NCBI GenBank assembly: GCA_045544615.1
Contig: JAZPZI010000014.1
Span: forward strand, 1 to 64,000
Length of the DNA: 64,000 nucleotides
Reading direction: 5' to 3'
From: CAKSFT01 sp045544615
GTDB lineage: Bacteria; Bacillota; Clostridia; UBA1381
The translations under genes were made by a program, and so were the position numbers. The notes under the pieces were generated by a model. The model was given only the letters and a program-made list of their open reading frames with translations. It searched no databases and was not told the origin of the DNA. Each line of letters starts with the position of its first letter. Within the stretch, counting starts at the first letter, position 1. Positions 8,101 through 16,218 of this stretch are shown piece by piece.

Positions 8101-8835
8101 TTATAAATTTATGTCCCCAATTTCATACATAACCATTGCAAGAACAGCCTCGCCTGCAGTTTCTGTTCTGAGTATTCTTTTACCAAGCGATACTGGCAAA
8201 ACTCCGGCACTCTCTAACTTTTCAATTTCCGACCTCTCAAAACCGCCCTCAGGGCCGATGATAAATCCAACTGATTTTACATCCTTTTTCCCCACAAGAA
8301 CTGATTTGATGCTTCTGTTTTCTTCACACTCATACGCCGCAAAAGCAAGGTCCATATCCTTTAGCATTTCAATCGCATCGGTAAGTTTAACTGCATTAGT
8401 TACCTCGGGTATAATTCCCCTTCCCGATTGCTTTGCGGCCTCTTCCGCAATTTTTTGCCATCTTGCAGTCTTTTTGTCACCCTCCGGTTTTGATACACAT
8501 CTTGCGAGTGCGCAGGGTACAATTTTCGAAATTCCAAGTTCGGTTGTTTTCTGGATAATGTAGTCCATCTTTGAAGCTTTTGGAAGACCTTGGAAAAGTC
8601 TTACATGGATATTCGGCTCGGTTTCGGATTTTATTTTCTCTAAAATGTCACAGCAAATTTCCTTATCACCTATCTTCGAGATTTCGGTGCGATAGTCATA
8701 ACCCTTGCTGTCGCAAAGCATTAACTCCTCGCCCTCACGCATCCTTAACACTCTTTTTATATGTAAAACATCCTCGCCGGTTATCAAAATTTCATCGTCT
8801 GAAATATTTTCCTTCGGCACAAAAAACTTAGGCAT
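8101..8835 (-). CDS. rsmE: 16S rRNA m3U1498 methyltransferase
   Basis: 244 aa SPOUT methyltransferase that methylates N3 of U1498 in the decoding centre. N-terminal PUA-like part (MPKFFVPKENI...), then the diagnostic RsmE motifs IIGPEGGFERSEIE and SLGKRILRTETA. The start at 8835 is favoured because GGAGGTGGAG lies just upstream; the in-frame ATG at 8850 overlaps that ribosome binding site. Promoter at 8860-8888 begins the seven-gene minus-strand unit down to 4061. Confidence 0.95.
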   Translation of the reverse strand: MPKFFVPKENISDDEILITGEDVLHIKRVLRMREGEELMLCDSKGYDYRTEISKIGDKEICCDILEKIKSETEPNIHVRLFQGLPKASKMDYIIQKTTELGISKIVPCALARCVSKPEGDKKTARWQKIAEEAAKQSGRGIIPEVTNAVKLTDAIEMLKDMDLAFAAYECEENRSIKSVLVGKKDVKSVGFIIGPEGGFERSEIEKLESAGVLPVSLGKRILRTETAGEAVLAMVMYEIGDINL

Positions 8836-8859
8836 AGACTCCACCTCCATAATATTAAA

Positions 8860-8888
8860 AGTATATCATTTTACACCCTTTTTGTCAA
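8860..8888 (-). promoter_or_regulatory. Promoter of the rsmE-aroE-aroK unit
   Basis: On the minus strand TTGACA (8888-8883), 17 bp, TATACT (8865-8860). It is downstream of the ftsZ terminator. Confidence 0.85.
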
Positions 8889-8907
8889 TATGGGAAGATT
8901 TTCCACA

Positions 8908-8940
8908 ACAAAAAAAGGCTTAAGATTTAAGCCTTTTTTT
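8908..8940 (-). terminator. Terminator of ftsZ
   Basis: Stem GGCTTAA/TTAAGCC with a 3-nt loop, extended by A/T pairs, and a T tract on the minus strand. It separates the murA-ftsQ-ftsZ unit from the rsmE promoter. Confidence 0.85.
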
Positions 8941-8946
8941 ATTTAA

Positions 8947-10092
8947 TCAGTCTTTTTTAAGAAATGACGGAACATTGATGGTTTCCATACCCGGCTTCAA
9001 TGTTCTTGAGAAGATGCCGTCATCATCGTCAGTTGTTCCGAATGTAGGAATTGAAGATGTAAATCCACCCTGTCCCTTATCTGCCTGACCTGTCAAAGGA
9101 TTCTGTGGAGCATTTCTTCTTGAATTTGCATTCAAGCCCGTAGCAACCAATGTAACCTTGATTTCATCCTTGAGGTTTTCATCAACTGCAGTACCAACAA
9201 TGATTGTAGCTTCCTGAGAAACCATTTCTCTTACAACGCTTGATACGCTTTCCATATCAACAAGTGAGAACTCTGTTCCACCTGTGATGTTCAACAATAC
9301 ATTTGATGCACCTGCGATGCTTGTTTCGAGCAATGGGCTCTCGATTGCAGCTCTTACAGCATCCTGTGCCGCATTCTCACCCTTGCCGATACCGATACCC
9401 ATGTGAGCAACGCCTGAATCACGCATAATTGTGCATACATCGGCAAAGTCACAGCTGATGATACCGTTTTGTGCAATAACTTCAATGATACCCTCAACGC
9501 CCTGACGCAAAACTTCGTCTGCGAGCTTGAATGAATCCTTCAAAGAAATCTTCTTATCAGCAGTCTTCAAAAGAAGGTCGTTTGGAATTGTAACAATAGC
9601 GTCAACATTTCCGCTCAATTCTTCGATACCTGCCAAAGCGTTCTTCATTCTCTGAGGTCCTTCAAAGAAGAATGGCTTAGTTACAACTGCAACTGTAAGT
9701 ATTCCCATGCTCTTTGCAATATTTGCAACAACAGGAGCTGCACCTGTACCTGTTCCACCACCCATACCTGCTGTGATGAATACCATTTCTGTATCCTTCA
9801 AAAGTTCCTTAACTTCGTTTTCCTGTTCTTCACAAGCCTTCTGGCCAACTTCAGGCTTAGCACCTGCACCAAGACCTTCTGTAAGTCTGATACCAATCTG
9901 GAGCTTTGTTTTTGCCTTACCGTTTTTGAGCTGCTGCAAATCGGTGTTGATTGAAATGAACTCTGCGTTTGCAACGCCTGCTTCAATCATTCTGTCAACA
10001 GCGTTGTTTCCGCCGCCGCCTACACCAATAACCTTGATTCTTGCGCCGTCTACCGGCTGTGTTGCTGCCAAATCCAACTCTATATTACTCAT
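8947..10092 (-). CDS. ftsZ: Cell division protein FtsZ
   Basis: 381 aa tubulin-like GTPase that forms the Z ring. GGGGNNAVDRM near the N-terminus, the GTP signature MGGGTGTGAAPVVA, the T7-loop region NIT/NIDSG-type sequence KLADEVLRQGVEGI and a C-terminal peptide ETINVPSFLKKD, which matches the conserved partner-binding tail. AAGGAGG ribosome binding site. It follows ftsQ after 126 bp holding its own promoter, so it can be made independently of murA-ftsQ. Confidence 0.98.
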   Translation of the reverse strand: MSNIELDLAATQPVDGARIKVIGVGGGGNNAVDRMIEAGVANAEFISINTDLQQLKNGKAKTKLQIGIRLTEGLGAGAKPEVGQKACEEQENEVKELLKDTEMVFITAGMGGGTGTGAAPVVANIAKSMGILTVAVVTKPFFFEGPQRMKNALAGIEELSGNVDAIVTIPNDLLLKTADKKISLKDSFKLADEVLRQGVEGIIEVIAQNGIISCDFADVCTIMRDSGVAHMGIGIGKGENAAQDAVRAAIESPLLETSIAGASNVLLNITGGTEFSLVDMESVSSVVREMVSQEATIIVGTAVDENLKDEIKVTLVATGLNANSRRNAPQNPLTGQADKGQGGFTSSIPTFGTTDDDDGIFSRTLKPGMETINVPSFLKKD

Positions 10093-10124
10093 TCTGCATG
10101 TCCTCCTTAAGTTTACTTACTTTC

Positions 10125-10153
10125 ATTTTACTATGTTTTTTGAATTTATTCAA
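10125..10153 (-). promoter_or_regulatory. Promoter of ftsZ
   Basis: On the minus strand TTGAAT (10153-10148), 17 bp, TAAAAT (10130-10125), in the ftsQ-ftsZ gap. Confidence 0.7.
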
Positions 10154-10218
10154 TAGTTTGTGACAATTTAATTTAATTTTTTTTCAAATTTTGAAATTTT
10201 TCTGCCAAATCTGGCAAA

Positions 10219-11001
10219 TTATGGCGTATATACCGCCTGCCCCAACACACTCAGGTCGATTGTACCTCTTGAGTTCTCGGTCAGGGTTGCTGTGTTTATA
10301 GCCTGTGCAAAAAGCTTGATTTTCCTCTCAAAATTATTTGCATCGCCGCACACAACATCGAGCCGTTCCTGATAGTTGAAAACGATGTTTGATAAATCCT
10401 TAAACGAGATATAGTCAACGCCCTCGAGGATTCCCTCTTTTTCAATAACGGGCAGACATATTCTTAACGTTTCCAATGCATCGTCGCTTTGCAGAGAAAG
10501 TGTATTTCCCGGTTTTACTTCAAGTGTTGAAACATCAATTATTCTTGGGATTTTGCCCTCGAAATTATCGGTTACCTCAAGCACTTTGAGTGTACCGTCG
10601 ATTATGACCTTCTTTTCTCCAACCTCTATGTATGCAGCCGGTAAGCATTCTGATACATTTACGGTAATTTTTTTGGAAAATACCGCCTTATCTATCGTCA
10701 CACCGCATACATATGGTATCTTTTTCATCCTCTTGATAGGTGCAGATGTTCCATACCTGAAAATGTTTTTCCCTCTGCAGTTTTCAAGGCACTCCTCGAT
10801 TTCTGCCGGATCGACCCGGGTCGTTCCCGTAACTTCAATGTTCTTTATATTAAATAGCGGAGTGAAAAACATTATAATCAGTATGACCAAAATTGCAAGG
10901 CTCGACACAGTAATTATACGCCGTCTCTTCATCTGGCGAACTCGCTTCTGCTGACGCTCGAGATGCCGCCTTCTTATACTTTCTTCGGTCGTATCCTGCA
11001 C
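10219..11001 (-). CDS. ftsQ: Cell division protein FtsQ/DivIB
   Basis: About 260 aa bitopic divisome protein. A basic cytoplasmic tail (RRRHLERQQKR), one membrane segment (IITVSSLAILVILIIMFFTP), a POTRA domain beginning IKNIEVTGTTRVDPAEI, and an extracytoplasmic FtsQ/DivIB beta domain. The usual start would be the ATG at 11031, which overlaps murA by 26 bp and has a poor ribosome binding site. A GTG at 11001, 4 bp past the murA stop with GAGAGGAG before it, fits better and is used here. Order murA-ftsQ-ftsZ is a typical reduced dcw arrangement. Confidence 0.9.
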   Translation of the reverse strand: MQDTTEESIRRRHLERQQKRVRQMKRRRIITVSSLAILVILIIMFFTPLFNIKNIEVTGTTRVDPAEIEECLENCRGKNIFRYGTSAPIKRMKKIPYVCGVTIDKAVFSKKITVNVSECLPAAYIEVGEKKVIIDGTLKVLEVTDNFEGKIPRIIDVSTLEVKPGNTLSLQSDDALETLRICLPVIEKEGILEGVDYISFKDLSNIVFNYQERLDVVCGDANNFERKIKLFAQAINTATLTENSRGTIDLSVLGQAVYTP

Positions 11002-11005
11002 ATTT

Positions 11006-12262
11006 TCACTCCTCTCTTCTGATATTTGCACCGCAAATACTCAAGTATTTTTCGATGTCTTCATATCCTCTGTCAATATATTTAACATTGTCTATTTCGG
11101 TTATTCCCTCAGCCGATAGTCCTGCAATAACCAAAGCAGCACCGCCTCTTAGTTCCTTCGCTACAACCTTTGCACCGCTTAACTTCGGCACACCCAACAC
11201 AACCGCAACTCTTCCGTCAACCTTGATATCTGCACCCATTCTCGCAAGCTCCTCAACATGCTGAAAACGGTTTTCAAAGATATTCTCCACGAATATTCCT
11301 GTTCCTTCACACACACTCGAGAGTGCCATAAATGGCGACTGAATATCTGTCGGGAACCCCGGATACGGCATAGTGACAAGCTTTGATGCCGCCTTTAACC
11401 TGAGACTTGGTGTTGTAAGTATTACCCGTGATTTTTCCGAATAAATCCTGCATCCCATCTCGCCTAAAGTGCTTATCATTGCTCCCATATGGTTCGGGTT
11501 TGCGTTTCTTAAAATTACATTTCCGCCGGTTATCGCTCCTGCCAAAAGATATGTAGCCCCTGCTATTCTGTCAGGGATTATGGTATGCTCAACTCCGTAG
11601 AGTTTTTTGACACCTACTATCTTTATAACATCGCTTCCGGCACCCGAAATTTTTGCTCCCATCTTATTCAAAAAGTTCTCAAGGTCAACAATTTCAGGTT
11701 CTCTTGCCGCATTGGTGATTACGGTTTCACCATCAATCATACACGCTGCAAGCATTATGTTTTCTGTAGCTCCGACACTCGGGAAATCCAGATGGATTTT
11801 CTCCCCGTGAGGTTTTTCCATCCGACAGTCTATGTAACCGTGCTCCTCCTTGATTTCCACACCAAGCATCTTTAAAGCTTTAATGTGTAAATCAATCGGC
11901 CTGTTACCTATTTCGCAACCGCCTGGAAGCGAAACAACAGCCCTGCCGAATCGGGTAAGAACAGCTCCTAAAAAAATTATCGAAGACCGCATCTGCCGCA
12001 TAAGGTCATCCGGGATTATATGCTCTGATATGTCGGATGAGTCGACAATCAGAACTCTGCCCTGACGCCTCGTTGTGCATCCGAGTCTTTCCAATATCTT
12101 TACAGTTATTCTTACATCCTGAAGTTCCGGACAATTATGTATTACACTCTTGCCACCGCACAAAACGGTTGCCGCCAGAATAGGTAAAATCGAATTTTTC
12201 GCACCCTGCGAGTCAATCTCACCCTCAAGCCTTCTTCCACCTTTGATTATAAGCTTTGCCAT
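11006..12262 (-). CDS. murA: UDP-N-acetylglucosamine 1-carboxyvinyltransferase
   Basis: 418 aa. First committed step of peptidoglycan precursor synthesis: transfer of enolpyruvate from PEP to UDP-GlcNAc. N-terminal GAKNSILPILAA with the catalytic Lys, and the loop SLPGGCEIGNRPIDLH in which Cys116 is the residue alkylated by fosfomycin. Upstream is a promoter embedded in a long inverted repeat; ftsQ follows directly. A further murA copy elsewhere is common in Firmicutes but cannot be judged here. Confidence 0.97.
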   Translation of the reverse strand: MAKLIIKGGRRLEGEIDSQGAKNSILPILAATVLCGGKSVIHNCPELQDVRITVKILERLGCTTRRQGRVLIVDSSDISEHIIPDDLMRQMRSSIIFLGAVLTRFGRAVVSLPGGCEIGNRPIDLHIKALKMLGVEIKEEHGYIDCRMEKPHGEKIHLDFPSVGATENIMLAACMIDGETVITNAAREPEIVDLENFLNKMGAKISGAGSDVIKIVGVKKLYGVEHTIIPDRIAGATYLLAGAITGGNVILRNANPNHMGAMISTLGEMGCRIYSEKSRVILTTPSLRLKAASKLVTMPYPGFPTDIQSPFMALSSVCEGTGIFVENIFENRFQHVEELARMGADIKVDGRVAVVLGVPKLSGAKVVAKELRGGAALVIAGLSAEGITEIDNVKYIDRGYEDIEKYLSICGANIRREE

Positions 12263-12352
12263 AAAAAGGTGACACCTCCAAATTCCATATTAGATAATAT
12301 ACTAATATGAAACCGCCGGTGTTTCGGTGAATAATATTATCCGAAAACATAC

Positions 12353-12393
12353 AATACGCATGGTATCATACTCTACATTATACCATGCGTATT
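12353..12393. promoter_or_regulatory. 14-bp inverted repeat overlapping the murA promoter (candidate operator)
   Basis: AATACGCATGGTAT (12353-12366) and its exact inverted copy ATACCATGCGTATT (12380-12393) are separated by 13 bp. The right arm covers part of the -10 box and spacer, the left arm begins about 4 bp after the predicted transcription start. That geometry suits a dimeric repressor; an early-transcript hairpin is the alternative. Confidence 0.65.
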
Positions 12394-12405
12394 CCAAAAA
12401 ATCAA
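12377..12405 (-). promoter_or_regulatory. Promoter of murA-ftsQ
   Basis: On the minus strand TTGATT (12405-12400), 17 bp, TATAAT (12382-12377); start of transcription near 12370, giving a leader of about 108 nt. Confidence 0.8.
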
Positions 12406-12460
12406 TAGTTTATTTAAAAATTGTTTCGAAGTTTTTACAAATTTTACAATTTTGTCATAA

Positions 12461-14302
12461 TTAGGTTTTATTTCCTGCGAACTGACTCTGATAAAGTCTA
12501 TAGTAACATCCCTGTTTTTCGAGCAGTTCCTCGTGATTCCCCATTTCGGCAATCTGACCGCCGTCTAATACAACAATCACATCCGCATCCCTGATAGTCG
12601 AGAGTCTGTGCGCTATGATTATGCTTGTTCTGTTCTTCATAAGCGCAATCATTGCCTGCTGAATATTCATTTCTGTTCTTGTGTCAACGCTCGATGTCGC
12701 CTCATCAAGGATGAGAATCTTCGGGTCGGCAAGCACCGCTCTTGCAATAGACAAAAGCTGTCTTTGACCCTGACTCAAGTTACTTCCCGATTCCTTGAGT
12801 TCGGTTTCGTAACCGTCCTTTAATCTCTCGATAAAGACATCGGCATTGGCAGTCTTTGCGGCTTTTTTAACCTCATCAATTCCCGCTTCAATTTTTGCAT
12901 ATTTTATATTCTTTTCAATGGTATCCGAGAAAAGTACGGTATCCTGCAAAACTATTGCGATATTACGCCTGAGCTCATCCTTTGGCATATCCTCAATGTT
13001 TACGCCGTCTATTTCTATACTTCCCGAATCAACATCGTAAAACCTTGTGAGGAGGTTTACCACGGTAGTCTTCCCCGAGCCTGTTGCACCAACAAGGGCA
13101 ATCTTCTGCCCCGGCTCAACGTGGAGGTCGAACTTCTTTAATACCTGTTCGCCCTTAATATATGAAAAATCGATATTGTTAAAGTCAACTCTGCCGGTAA
13201 ATTCGATTACCTTGCTACCCTCGTCTACCTCGTCAGCTTCATCCATTATTGCAAAAATTCGCTCTGCACCCGCCATAGCTGTCTGAATCTGTGCGAACTG
13301 GTTTGCGATTTCGTTAATCGGTCGTGAAAACTGTTTTGTGTAGAGCAAAAACGCCTGAATCGTACCGATTGCAATAATCTCACGGGATGCAAGAAATCCG
13401 CCGGTTGCTGCAACAATCAAAAATCCAAGATTTGATATTGCATTCATAAGCGGTCCCATACTTCCGCCGATGGTTTGTGCCTTTATTGCACAGGTGTTTA
13501 AATCGTTACTGATTTTATCAAACTCACGCTTTTTTGCATCCTCTTTCCCGAATGCAACAATCGTCTTAAATCCGGTTACAGTTTCCTCAATATGCCCGTT
13601 CAACTCACCCAAAAGCTTCTGTTGCTTCGAAAAAAGCTTTCTCATATGCTTTGTCATAATCGCTGATGTTATAAGTGTGAGCACTATCGTAATCATACTT
13701 ACAGCGGTCAGAATCGGGCTGTAGATAAGCATTATTATAAGTGTCCCGGTAACTGTCAGCACGCCCGAAATGAGCGAGCCAATAGACTGTGAGATACTGT
13801 TTGAAATGTTCTCCACATCGTTTGTCATACGGCTCATAATATCGCCGTGCTGATGGGTGTCAAGGTATCGTATCGGAAGTTTTACAATTTTAGCAAACAG
13901 GTCTCGTCTTAAGTTTCTGACAGTTGTCTGCGAAAGCTTTGACGAGAATATCCCCTGAAGATACTGAAATATTGCCGATACGATATATGAAAATGCCAGG
14001 AAAATCAGCAACAGAGTGAATTTTTTCCACTCAATGCTTACGCCGTCATCACCGATTTCGATTGTGTTAATCGCAGCACCCTGAAGGCTCGGGATTGCAA
14101 GGCTCAGGCCCGTAATAACAAGCATCACAAAAATGAATGTAAAGAAAAGATACTTATTCTGGGCAAGATATTTTATAAGTTTTCCCAACACCTCTTTGGT
14201 GTTTTTCGGTTTCTCAACCGGTCGCATCATTGCGCCACGGTTTCTTCCGCCCGGACCCGGCATTCCCGGAGGAGGTCCTGAAGGTTTTTGTTGTGTACTC
14301 AT
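12461..14302 (-). CDS. ABC exporter half-transporter with the canonical ATPase site
   Basis: 613 aa: six-helix permease domain then nucleotide-binding domain. Walker A GATGSGKTT, signature LSQGQRQ (altered from LSGGQ), Walker B ILILDEATSSVD with the catalytic Glu, H-loop IIAHRLSTI. An unusual Pro/Gly-rich N-terminal tail (PSGPPPGMPGPGGRNRG) precedes the membrane part. The start at 14302 has AAGGAGGAG upstream; a longer reading frame reaches 14413 but runs into the preceding gene. It lies 16 bp after its partner and probably forms a heterodimeric multidrug or lipid exporter of BmrCD/TM287-288 type. Substrate unknown. Confidence 0.92.
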   Translation of the reverse strand: MSTQQKPSGPPPGMPGPGGRNRGAMMRPVEKPKNTKEVLGKLIKYLAQNKYLFFTFIFVMLVITGLSLAIPSLQGAAINTIEIGDDGVSIEWKKFTLLLIFLAFSYIVSAIFQYLQGIFSSKLSQTTVRNLRRDLFAKIVKLPIRYLDTHQHGDIMSRMTNDVENISNSISQSIGSLISGVLTVTGTLIIMLIYSPILTAVSMITIVLTLITSAIMTKHMRKLFSKQQKLLGELNGHIEETVTGFKTIVAFGKEDAKKREFDKISNDLNTCAIKAQTIGGSMGPLMNAISNLGFLIVAATGGFLASREIIAIGTIQAFLLYTKQFSRPINEIANQFAQIQTAMAGAERIFAIMDEADEVDEGSKVIEFTGRVDFNNIDFSYIKGEQVLKKFDLHVEPGQKIALVGATGSGKTTVVNLLTRFYDVDSGSIEIDGVNIEDMPKDELRRNIAIVLQDTVLFSDTIEKNIKYAKIEAGIDEVKKAAKTANADVFIERLKDGYETELKESGSNLSQGQRQLLSIARAVLADPKILILDEATSSVDTRTEMNIQQAMIALMKNRTSIIIAHRLSTIRDADVIVVLDGGQIAEMGNHEELLEKQGCYYRLYQSQFAGNKT

Positions 14303-14318
14303 TTCTTCTCCTCCTTCC

Positions 14319-16022
14319 TTAATGCACCTGTGAATTATAGATTTCTCTATAAATTTCACTTGTTTTAATAAGTTCATCATGAGTTCCCGAAGCGGCAATT
14401 CTGCCGTGTTCAAGAACGATTATTTTATCTGCATTCTGTGCAGAAACAACTCTTTGCGCTATCATTATAACTGTCATATCCGAGAGGTTTTCTCTCAAAG
14501 CCTGATGGAGTCGCTTTTCAGTTCCAAGGTCGAGTGCCGAGGTTGAATCGTCGAATATTATAATCTCCGGCTTTTTAAGTATTGCTCTTGCAATAGATAG
14601 TCTTTGCTTTTGTCCGCCCGAGAGCGATGAACCCTTCTCACCGATTACTGTATCGTAACCGTTATTGAAGGATGTTATAAAATCATCAGCCTGTGCAATT
14701 TTTGCAGCAGCAATAACCTCCTCATCGGTCGCATCCTCCTTACCCCAACGGATGTTATCTGCAATAGTTCCCGAATAAAGCTCGCTCTTTTGCATAACCG
14801 TTCCGATTCTTGAGCGCAGTTCGTCAAGTTTAAAATCACGCACATCCACGCCGTCAACATAAACGTTACCCGAGACGGTATCGTAAAATCTTGTTATGAG
14901 ATTTACAAGAGTTGTCTTTCCCGAGCCTGTTGCACCAAGGATTGCAACCATCTCGCCCGGCTTTACGTCAAAGCTTATTCCCTCTAAGATCATCTTACCC
15001 TCATAACCCGGGTAATGGAATGTAACATCGTCAAATCTGACCGAGCCGAGTCTTTCTTCAGGTATAGCCTCACCGCTCTTTACCACAGGCTCGGTATCCA
15101 GAACCTCGGTAATTCTCTCTGCCGATGCTCTTGCACGGGTGATGCTGTTAAACATCATGCTTATCATCATAAGTGAGTGCACAATCATGGTTGCATAGTT
15201 TATGCCCGCCATAATTGTTCCGACTCCCATACCCTTTACAGTCGATATTCCGCCGATATAGATTATCGCAACCACTGCAAGGTTCATCATAACCATCATA
15301 ACAGGGCCCATAACCGACAGTGTGCGAGCAACCTTGAGGTTTGTCTCCATAAGGTCGTTGTTTGCATCACCAAAGCGTTCCTTTTCGTATTCCTCTTTCA
15401 CATACGCCTTGACCACTCTTGCACCCGAGACATTCTCCTGAACAACCGAGTTTACACGGTCAAGCTTTTTCTGAACCGCTTTGAAAACAGGGCTTACAAT
15501 CTTTAAAACAATCAGGATTACCGCCACCTGTACAGGTAAAATACAGGTGATAACCACGCCATACGTGAGATTCAGCGAAAGCATCATTATGATTCCGCCA
15601 ACAAACAAAAATGACGACCTGACAAATGTTCTCAGTGCTATCGACACAAAGGTCTGCACCATTGTGATATCGTTTGTGAGTCTTGTCACAAGCGAGCCGA
15701 CTGTGAATTTGTCGGTCTGCTCAAATGACAGGTGCATGACCTTTTCATAGGTCTTTTTTCTCAAATCATTTGCAAAATTCTGTGCCGCAAGGTTAGTAAA
15801 AACTCCCGAGAGTATTCCGCCAATCACACCGATTATTGCATATAGTAGCATCTTTCCTCCGGTTGAGAGAATAAACGGAACATCCCCTCCGACAACACCG
15901 ACATCGATTATCTGCGACATAAAGTCGGGTTGTGCAAGGTCCATACTGACCTCGCATATCATACAAAGCGGCGCTAAAAGTGCAAAATACCAGTATTTTG
16001 CAAGATATTTATATACCTTCAT
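14319..16022 (-). CDS. ABC exporter half-transporter with the degenerate ATPase site
   Basis: 567 aa permease-ATPase half-transporter. Walker A GATGSGKTT, canonical signature LSGGQKQR, but Walker B reads IIIFDDSTSALD (Asp in place of the catalytic Glu) and the H-loop reads IAQRVVSA (Gln in place of His). With the LSQGQ signature of the partner this makes one of the two composite ATP sites degenerate, the hallmark of heterodimeric exporters such as BmrC/BmrD. First gene of the two-gene operon, behind the promoter at 16081-16109. Confidence 0.92.
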   Translation of the reverse strand: MKVYKYLAKYWYFALLAPLCMICEVSMDLAQPDFMSQIIDVGVVGGDVPFILSTGGKMLLYAIIGVIGGILSGVFTNLAAQNFANDLRKKTYEKVMHLSFEQTDKFTVGSLVTRLTNDITMVQTFVSIALRTFVRSSFLFVGGIIMMLSLNLTYGVVITCILPVQVAVILIVLKIVSPVFKAVQKKLDRVNSVVQENVSGARVVKAYVKEEYEKERFGDANNDLMETNLKVARTLSVMGPVMMVMMNLAVVAIIYIGGISTVKGMGVGTIMAGINYATMIVHSLMMISMMFNSITRARASAERITEVLDTEPVVKSGEAIPEERLGSVRFDDVTFHYPGYEGKMILEGISFDVKPGEMVAILGATGSGKTTLVNLITRFYDTVSGNVYVDGVDVRDFKLDELRSRIGTVMQKSELYSGTIADNIRWGKEDATDEEVIAAAKIAQADDFITSFNNGYDTVIGEKGSSLSGGQKQRLSIARAILKKPEIIIFDDSTSALDLGTEKRLHQALRENLSDMTVIMIAQRVVSAQNADKIIVLEHGRIAASGTHDELIKTSEIYREIYNSQVH

Positions 16023-16080
16023 TAAATCTGTACTCCTTCTTTAAATAAACATCCAAAAACCATATAATCCCATTTTAAAT

Positions 16081-16109
16081 ATTTTACCACTCTCACCCTT
16101 TAATGTCAA
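16081..16109 (-). promoter_or_regulatory. Promoter of the heterodimeric ABC exporter operon
   Basis: On the minus strand TTGACA (16109-16104), 17 bp, TAAAAT (16086-16081). It is divergent from the promoter at 16157-16185. Confidence 0.85.
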
Positions 16110-16156
16110 TAAATGAGCGATTTGTTCAAAAAAAGTTTACAACAGACAAAAAACAG

Positions 16157-16185
16157 TTGAAAAAAAACAAACTATGATATATACT
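16157..16185 (+). promoter_or_regulatory. Promoter of the third ABC exporter gene
   Basis: TTGAAA (16157-16162), 17 bp, TATACT (16180-16185), followed by AAGGAGG (16206-16212) and a GTG start at 16219. Confidence 0.75.
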
Positions 16186-16218
16186 TATATTTAAGAAATA
16201 AAAATAAGGAGGTTTATT

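Noticed and set aside
11002..11031. ATG start of ftsQ at 11031
   Set aside because: It would overlap murA by 26 bp with a weak ribosome binding site, while the GTG at 11001 has GAGAGGAG at the right distance; both remain possible.
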